This document shows, in pieces, positions 1 to 64,000 of a stretch of 64,000 nt of DNA. This DNA is from Crotophaga sulcirostris (Eukaryota > Chordata > Aves > Cuculiformes > Crotophagidae). The translations under genes were made by a program, and so were the position numbers. The stretch lies in the NCBI GenBank assembly GCA_013397455.1, contig VYZB01000078.1, forward strand, positions 984,441-1,048,440, read 5' to 3'. Position 1 is the first letter of the stretch. The number at the start of each line of letters is the position of its first letter. The notes beneath the pieces are model-generated. The model was given only the letters and a program-made list of their open reading frames with translations. It was not told where the DNA came from and ran no database searches.

Positions 1-2700
1 GTGGGCCTTGAAGCCTGAAATAAGACAGTCTTTCTGCATGCTACTACAAATCAAAGTTAACTGGTGAATGTTGCGAGTGTTTTACATCCATTCTTTGCTG
101 GAAACATCCAATTCCATCAAGTAAATGCGTTGTGTGGTGATCAGAGATTACCTGCAAAAGAAGATCAGTGAATGAAGAGAAAAAAAAGAAAGGTAGAGGC
201 TCAGCTACCATGTCTTAATTTACAATTTCCAGAGCTAGCAGCAGACAGCGCACTGACCTGTTTTTCAGTGCTGTAGTGTAAGCATATAAGTATGCCCTGA
301 TTGGCATAGATATAATTGAGTCAACCGTTACATGTCTACAAATCATCTTCAGCCTTCCATGTGTAATCCTCTCTACAGAAGTCAGACCATATGACACTGC
401 CATTATGACAAATGGAAAAAATGCTACATATTTTTAATTGCTTTTTAGGAGGATGGGTATTCTGCAAACATACTTTGGCATAAATAAAAATGACTAAGAT
501 TTTGATACTCTCCTTCTTTCCACAATTTTTTTTTTCTTATTTTGTGACACCCGATAAGTAGAAGCGCGAAAAGACTATGTGAACCAGTGATTGTGAAAAA
601 CGTTAAACACTAGATGTAAGCAGTTACTTCCTGTGTGTCAGGGCCTCCTGCTACTACTCACTTCCTTAATCTGAAATGCTGTGATGTTTCAGCTTGTTCT
701 TTGCGGTTATTCAGTCTGGGGAGGCTAGGTCCCTTCTTCTACATGCAGACAACTGCTTTTGCTCTTGAGAAAACTGATAACATTTCCTTTACTGAGTATT
801 ACGCCGTAGCTGCCATTTTGTGTGCTGTCACAATCTGCATGCCTCTAATCCATCATCCTTGAAAAGGTATGTTTGCAGTAATGATTTGTGGCATTTTCTG
901 TAGAATAATTGTTTTGCACACTTGTGTTACATGAAAAGGAGCTTTGACTTTCAGTTGAAAGTGTATCTCTGTTTCTTTTGATAATTTTCACGAGTCGTTA
1001 GGGAGACCATTACCCTCCATCTGCATTTAGCCTTTTCGCAGTCTTTTTTACATTTGTGTCTAATTTATGATAGTCAAAAGCACACATTTCTAGTGGTTAA
1101 AGATTATTATTAATACTTCAACTATAAAAAGTTAGAAAACAATGAAATACAATGGATTTGATTTATCAGAATGGAAAAGTGTGATGTCTGAAAGGAAGTG
1201 GAATGCTTAATCAAAAATTAGATTGTACTAAGCAAAAATATTTTGTATGAAAAACATTACACCTTCAGCAACTAAAAAGATAGAATGTACTTTTGTATGC
1301 TTTAAGCTATGTTTTACATTAATCTTTTGTGAAATATTTTTTTAAATTGATCTTCATATATGAATGCACTAACATGTAATGTTTTACCCACTGACAGTAC
1401 AGTCAGTAAACTTCAACAATATTGTACTGATGATTAATAAAAAATCGATAGCTAATAAGGATCACTATTTACTTGTTCATATCTGTTGATCCAGTATGCT
1501 TAGCCCTACACTAGGTCCAAAGCAGAGATAATGCTTAACCTAAAAATTTATTAACCACATAATGTATTTCTTCAGCTGGCTGCCTCCTGATCTGCTGAAC
1601 TAAACTGTGATGTTTAGGTTTTTCCTTTGGATAATAAGAGCAAAGAAAAAGAGAGATTTTCCTAAAAGTGTTTTCAGAGAATTAATCAATCTCTTAAATG
1701 TACAGGCAGAGGGGTGAGCTCAGAAATCAATACAGTTTCCCTATAAAAGAGGAACCAGGGGCAGGGGGTGGTGGTTGGTTGTGTTTAAAGGTCTCTCCTA
1801 CATAATTTTTACGTGCATTTATCACATTTATTTTTTTCAAAAGTTTAATTTGGTTTGCTTCTTTTAGATGTTTGTAACACATTTCTTCTAAATTTGCATC
1901 ACAATCTGCAAGATGTTTCTGGGGTTCTTTTAGCTGAATAATTTCCTCATTTGTATATCCAGAATGCTAAGAGAGCTTCAAAACTTGTATTTACCACTAA
2001 TCAGCTTTAACTAATCTTACCATGTACAGTGACTGACGTGGCATATTATGCGTCAGCCATTTTAGTTCAGAGTTACCCAGACCTTTTTCACTGTTGAGCA
2101 CTTTCACATATTTCTTAAATTGTGGAATTCCTCATTGTCTTATTGAGCTAAAACTCCTGATGTTGTGGGTGTAACAGCATTATGTGTGGAGGTCACTTCA
2201 TGCTTGGGAAAAAATCCTATCAGTTTCCATGAGAGCCTTGCACGAGTTAGTACTCAGTAAAAATGAGTGAAGACTTCATAATTTTGGCCTACAGATTTTA
2301 TTTGTGAAGAAAGATATTGGAGTATAAGGAGGACAGCTCTAGAATGCATGTAGGATGAGGCAGTAACTGCAGTGGCATTCAATATGAAGGTAGTGTTGGT
2401 ATTATTTCTCCACACACATCAGCATCACCACAGTGGTAGATTATCTGATCTATGTTTTGACTGTTTATTGCTAGTAGCTTCAGAAGGCAGCTTGCGCTAA
2501 TATTGGGGCTAATCAGTGCAATGTAATCATTGCTTTTTACAGACATGGATTATTTGATAGCTGTTTTTTTGCTAGAATACTACTTCCTAGTAAATAATGT
2601 ATTCCAATGCTCCAACTCTTTTTCTGTGCTTTACTGTCCTGAGGTGTCCTTGGCCTTTCTGGAACTCATGCAATTGTTATGGTTTGAATTAATTTGGGTC
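1..2700. other. Intron 2 of DOCK8, upstream part
   Basis: This stretch is AT-rich, non-coding-looking sequence. I looked for the preceding DOCK8 exon (the segment that in mammals carries a Q-F-T-L-P-P-N-L-G-Q-Y-H motif) and did not find it in any + strand frame. The short ORFs here, for example at 635-862, resemble no protein I know. No repeat family is recognisable. Confidence 0.6.
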
Positions 2701-3386
2701 TGTTTCCTGACTGTGGCTCAAGCTTAGTCTAAAGTAACTTCATTTTCTGAAAGCTAACTGCAAGTTTTTCAGACAGTTTCTCTCTAGAAGTGGTAACAGA
2801 ACACTGGTATGCATAAAGGCCAATGTTTATACCTACTCCTCTAGTAACCAAGGCCATCTTTGAGCTGGCAAAAAAGGCTGCACTTGCACGAAGGGGTGGA
2901 CAGGACAGGTGACCCCAAACTGACCAACAGAGTATTCCATCCCATATACATTGTACTAGGTATAAAACTGACAGATCACAAGGGTCTCACTGTCTTCTGC
3001 AATGGCTGACATCCAGTGAGGACCTCGTTTGTCTCATTGCTCCTGATTTTGGATCCATGCATCCTTGAATCCAGGTGCTGAGTTCAGCTCCCTCTTAGCT
3101 GTGGACCCATTCCCTCATGTCTGCTCTAGAACATGTGTAGTGGTATATAGTCATTGAGGGGTGGGGTGGGCATGCAATCTCAGTTATTTGTACATATTTC
3201 ATTGCTTTATAATTATTTTAATAATTATTACTATTATTATCATCGTTTAATTAAAGCTGTAGTTTTAGTTTCCAATCTGCAATTCCTCTCATTTTCCTAT
3301 CCCTATCCCCTGGGGTGAGGGTGAGGAATTTGGGAGCCTAACTGCACGATTTTAGCTGCTAGCTGCTGCATGGCTAACCTGTGACA
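2701..3386 (+). mobile_element. Solo LTR of an old avian ERV (ERVL-like), sense orientation
   Basis: The segment starts with TG (2,701) and ends with CA (3,386). It aligns over nearly its whole length to the reverse complement of 50,471-51,214, including the stretch around GACCCCAAACTGACCAACAG (from 2,911). It has a TATA-like TATAAAA at 2,961-2,967, an ATTATT-rich tract near 3,210-3,245, and an ATTAAA polyadenylation-like signal at 3,250-3,255. The 3' end resembles known avian ERVL-type LTR ends, which is family knowledge. No internal retroviral gene is present, so this is a solo LTR. No clear target-site duplication is visible, and the boundaries are good to about 20 bp. It lies in the sense orientation inside a DOCK8 intron. 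Confidence 0.75.
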
Positions 3387-4691
3387 AAACTATAGGTTTT
3401 CTAAAGCTGTAGCTTTTTGATGTATTTGTTATTTGTCAATAAAATTAACAGTATGCGATGCTGGTCTCTGTACTCAACTAGTCAGATGTTTTATTTTCTA
3501 AACAAGTTGTTTTTGTTGGCTATATAGCAAGTAAAATGATTTTCAGTTTTATCTATACATAGATTGACATAAAGGTTTGATGTATGAAGTCACAATTATG
3601 TGTATGTGAAACATTTCTAGGTATCATATCAAATAAGATTTTATGCCTCTGTTTTTGAGACTAAGCAGGTAAAAAGAGGCAGCTTCACAGCGTTTATGAC
3701 TAGCAGAGCTTGTACTTGGTTAATTTTGTTCTGATCCAACTTCTGTGTAAGAATAGCTGATTAAATGTAATCAGATACAACTGCTGTCTATCAAGGTGCA
3801 ATGCCATGTCCTGTAGAAATGGTGGCTATCTAAGGTTTGCAATAATAAGCAGTTCCTGTGTAGTTACTGTACTAACCCTTGAAAAATCCAGTACAATTAG
3901 AACTCAAGTAATATACAAGCCAGTAATATTCAGAGATGGAAAATAATCATTTCTTCTGATTTTTGGTAAGTCTTGCCCTCAACTTTGTCCAGAGTTGGAA
4001 GTACACAGCGCTGCGAATAGTCAATTTCTTTCAGGCACAGCTCCTCAAATGGGTGGCATCTTCAAAATGGTAGCCATAGGTGCTTATAGTTGGTCCTTAG
4101 CTGAGTATAACTTCTGAGACTTACTGCCTTGGGCTTGTTCTTGTAATGCGTCAGATGTGCTCTGGAGTCTGTTGGCAGCTCTTTGCCAGCTGGCACTATC
4201 TGTCACCATCATTTTAGTCACTGCCCTTGACCTCTGTTGTTTCTACTCACTGCTGCCTTTTTTCTAACTGATTAATACTGTGGATTGGACAAGAGGGGCT
4301 AAGTGCACTTCGCAGGAATCCAGCAAAACACATCTGAGGGCATCCAGGATGTACCTTAGTCAACTGTCCTTCTACCAGCATCTAGGAGAGCTCAACAAAG
4401 AAAGTAGGTGCAAATTTGGATTTAGGTGCAATATCTTCTGTTTCTTCTTTGTGTTTTAAAGCTTTTCTCTCTTTGGTCCCTTTCTTTTTTTCAATTGAAT
4501 GTTTCATTAGAAACTTTATCCTGCGTTAAATGCAGTGGCACTGTGTATAAAGTTAGAAGTCTGTTTCTGATATTTAATAAATAATATTCCAGTGACAAGA
4601 ATTAATTAAATAGGCCTAAATTACACTATTAAGAAAACCCTTCTGTTGCTAAAATGAATGCCTTTTTATTTCTTTTTATTTCTTCCATTAG
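3387..4691. other. Intron 2 of DOCK8, 3' part
   Basis: This is unique-looking AT-rich intron sequence that ends in a pyrimidine-rich tract and an AG at 4,690-4,691. I see no gene or recognisable repeat. Confidence 0.55.
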
Positions 4692-62095
<57,404 letters not shown>

Positions 62096-64000
62096 GTAAA
62101 AGAAGGTTCCCAAGCTCTGACAGCATAACACTGGGATGGCCTGTTCTAGTGTGTGTATGTTGAGCGGAGTAGAACTCCTGTATTGGGAGGAAAATCTCCA
62201 GTGGCAGAGTGTCCATCACCACTATTGGTAGTTGTTCTGATGATTTATTTTTACTCATAAAAATTGGTACTTAAGTATCTGGCTGCCTCTAGCTTTTATT
62301 TCCAGCAGTTGGATAATGTAATCTCTTGTTTGCTAAGTATAACCCCTATAGTATCGCATGCCTTTTGCTAGGGCTGTTACTTGTCAGTTGTGACCAATGC
62401 ATCTTTCAAACTTCTTTCTCATAATCTAAGCAATGGGAGCTACTCAGTTCTTTTAGGCATGTTTTTTCCAATCCTTTGACTGTCTTCCAGTTACTAACCA
62501 TCACCCTTTTGATTGATGAATGACATAATCACTGTAGTCTGTACGCAGTCACATCAAAGTCAAGTAAAAATGTCCCCATAAGTTCTTTAAGACTGGGAAG
62601 TATCTCTCACCTTATGTCTCCCAAAGCTCCACTAGTTCTTTTGGCGTTGTTGAGCCCTTTACTCAGTAATACATTGATTTTTTTCCATAGAGTTTACTTG
62701 AGTTTTGTTTTTTACCCTTCTTTTCTACATCACATAGATGAAAGCAAAACTCTTTGGTGTTAGAGTTAGACATTTTGAAATGCAGATATTTATACATAGT
62801 CTATCATATTATGCAGTTTTGGTTATCCTTACCTAGCAGATTTCATGTGCAAATTCAGTAATTTTACCACTTATTTTTCAAACATTATTAAAAACAGAAA
62901 TGGATGAACCCTTAAAGTATTTCTATATGTTGATGATTTCTCCTTTATCATTATTCTCTAGGACCAGTGAAGACCATTGTTAATTATGGACTGTTTGCTG
63001 CAATGATAGTGAATCGTTACAACTAATTAGAGCAAATGTTTTACAGAATCAACTCAGATGTTATATATGCATCTACTGTTTGGACATTATTGCCTTTATG
63101 AGTTTGTAATCTCTTTAAAAGTATCAGATTTCTATGGTCTGAGGTTGATCCAGATTGATTAAAATACCCTTAATATGTTTTTTTTTAGTAAAATTTTGTA
63201 TCACTGTTATTTCCACCACTTTGTCCTGGATGCAGACTGATAAACCTGCCACTATCTGCTCCTCTTGTTTACTTTTAAAAAAAATCATGTGGTCCCCAAA
63301 GCATATTTCTTCCTCTGGACCTTCCCCAGTTTTCTAAAATGTATGGCAGCTCAGTACTCGCTGCTGGAATACCCATTTGCTTAGCTCTTTGAAACTGCTG
63401 AGGAGTGCATGTTATGGTCCAGGTGATTTTGAAATGGCTGACACTAGTAGTTGGTACATTCATCATCCCTTGACACAACCACACCACCTGGGCTTTTCTT
63501 CCCTTCAGAATAGTAAATGCAGACATGATTGTACCATTTGGCATTTTTCATTTAATTTGGTAGGTTGAGCATTAGTATTTGCAATTCCATCTTAGTGATC
63601 AGTTGATGGACTAGTGATATTCTTAAATTCCTTTGATCTTAAGATAGCCATATGTACTCTTTTTACTGGCTAAACTTCTGGCCATGGATTTATTCTGCCA
63701 TTTTGCATCCTTTAGCAGTTTTGTATATGTCCTAACTTCTAACTTCTGTTCATTACTTCCATTTTCTTATTTTCTCCGTACTTGTTACATACCATTATCA
63801 TTTAGATATAGGTGAAAACTGCATTCCCTTTCCAACGTCATCCTGCCTTGAACGCTTGTAATGTCATACACTTGACCCTAATGCAGTTCTTCCTTGAATT
63901 TATCCCAGATTATGCAGATTGCCATGAAGGGGTACATTTCCAGTTATTTTAGAGAACTGAAGTCTATTCTACAAGGCACTAGGCAAGCAAAAATTTAGAA
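62096..64000. other. DOCK8 intron 39, 5' part
   Basis: No further DOCK8 exon (expected to continue into DHR-2) is recognisable up to the window end, so at least 1.9 kb of this intron lies here. It is AT-rich with no recognised repeat. Confidence 0.6.

Noticed and set aside
635..862. 75-codon ORF with a hydrophobic stretch, considered as an upstream exon or small gene
   Set aside because: It does not match DOCK8 N-terminal sequence, has no known family features, and its length is expected by chance.
1..4691. Search for DOCK8 exons 1-2 or an antisense gene at the DOCK8 5' end, as described in mammals
   Set aside because: No matching peptide and no CpG-island promoter is visible; the 5' end must lie outside the window.

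Overview
This window is vertebrate nuclear DNA, almost certainly from a bird. It is dominated by one large multi-exon gene on the + strand, with long AT-rich introns and GT-AG splice sites. The introns carry many CR1 (chicken-repeat-1 type) LINE fragments, which have the typical avian 3' tails, and two copies of an avian ERV-type LTR. There is no prokaryotic gene organisation.

The gene is DOCK8, a DOCK-C/zizimin-related guanine nucleotide exchange factor. I could place 37 consecutive coding exons between 4,692 and 62,095. All splice phases agree and all exons join into one open frame of 4,935 nt (1,645 codons) with no stop or frameshift. The translated exons match DOCK8 from near its N-terminus (about residue 53 of the mammalian protein), through the N-terminal DOCK-C/D domain, the lipid-binding DHR-1 (C2-like) domain (exons 26,944-34,611) and the long helical middle, to the first helices of the catalytic DHR-2 domain (exon 61,903-62,095). 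The first two coding exons lie upstream of the window and the remaining DHR-2 exons lie downstream. Exon numbers 3-39 assume the mammalian layout.

Layout: 1-4,691 is intron with a solo LTR at 2,701-3,386. 4,692-17,557 holds exons 3-14 (N-terminal domain and linker). 17,558-26,943 is a 9.4 kb intron with three CR1 pieces and one possible unclassified LTR. 26,944-34,611 holds the DHR-1 exons, split by a 4.1 kb intron that is half CR1; this includes a CR1 nested in another CR1 and a 460-bp assembly gap. 34,612-62,095 holds exons 20-39 of the armadillo-like middle and the DHR-2 start, with one CR1 (about 37,556-38,100) and a second, inverted LTR of the same family (50,471-51,214). 62,096-64,000 is intron.

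DOCK8 lies next to KANK1 and DMRT1 in vertebrates, and in birds that block is on the Z chromosome, so Z linkage is a reasonable inference. I found no second host gene, no structured RNA gene and no new multi-gene system. The points worth a second look are at the level of splicing (a NAGNAG acceptor, and a weak donor with a strong decoy), base composition (a CpG-rich coding exon) and transposon history (nested and rearranged CR1s, inverted LTR pair).
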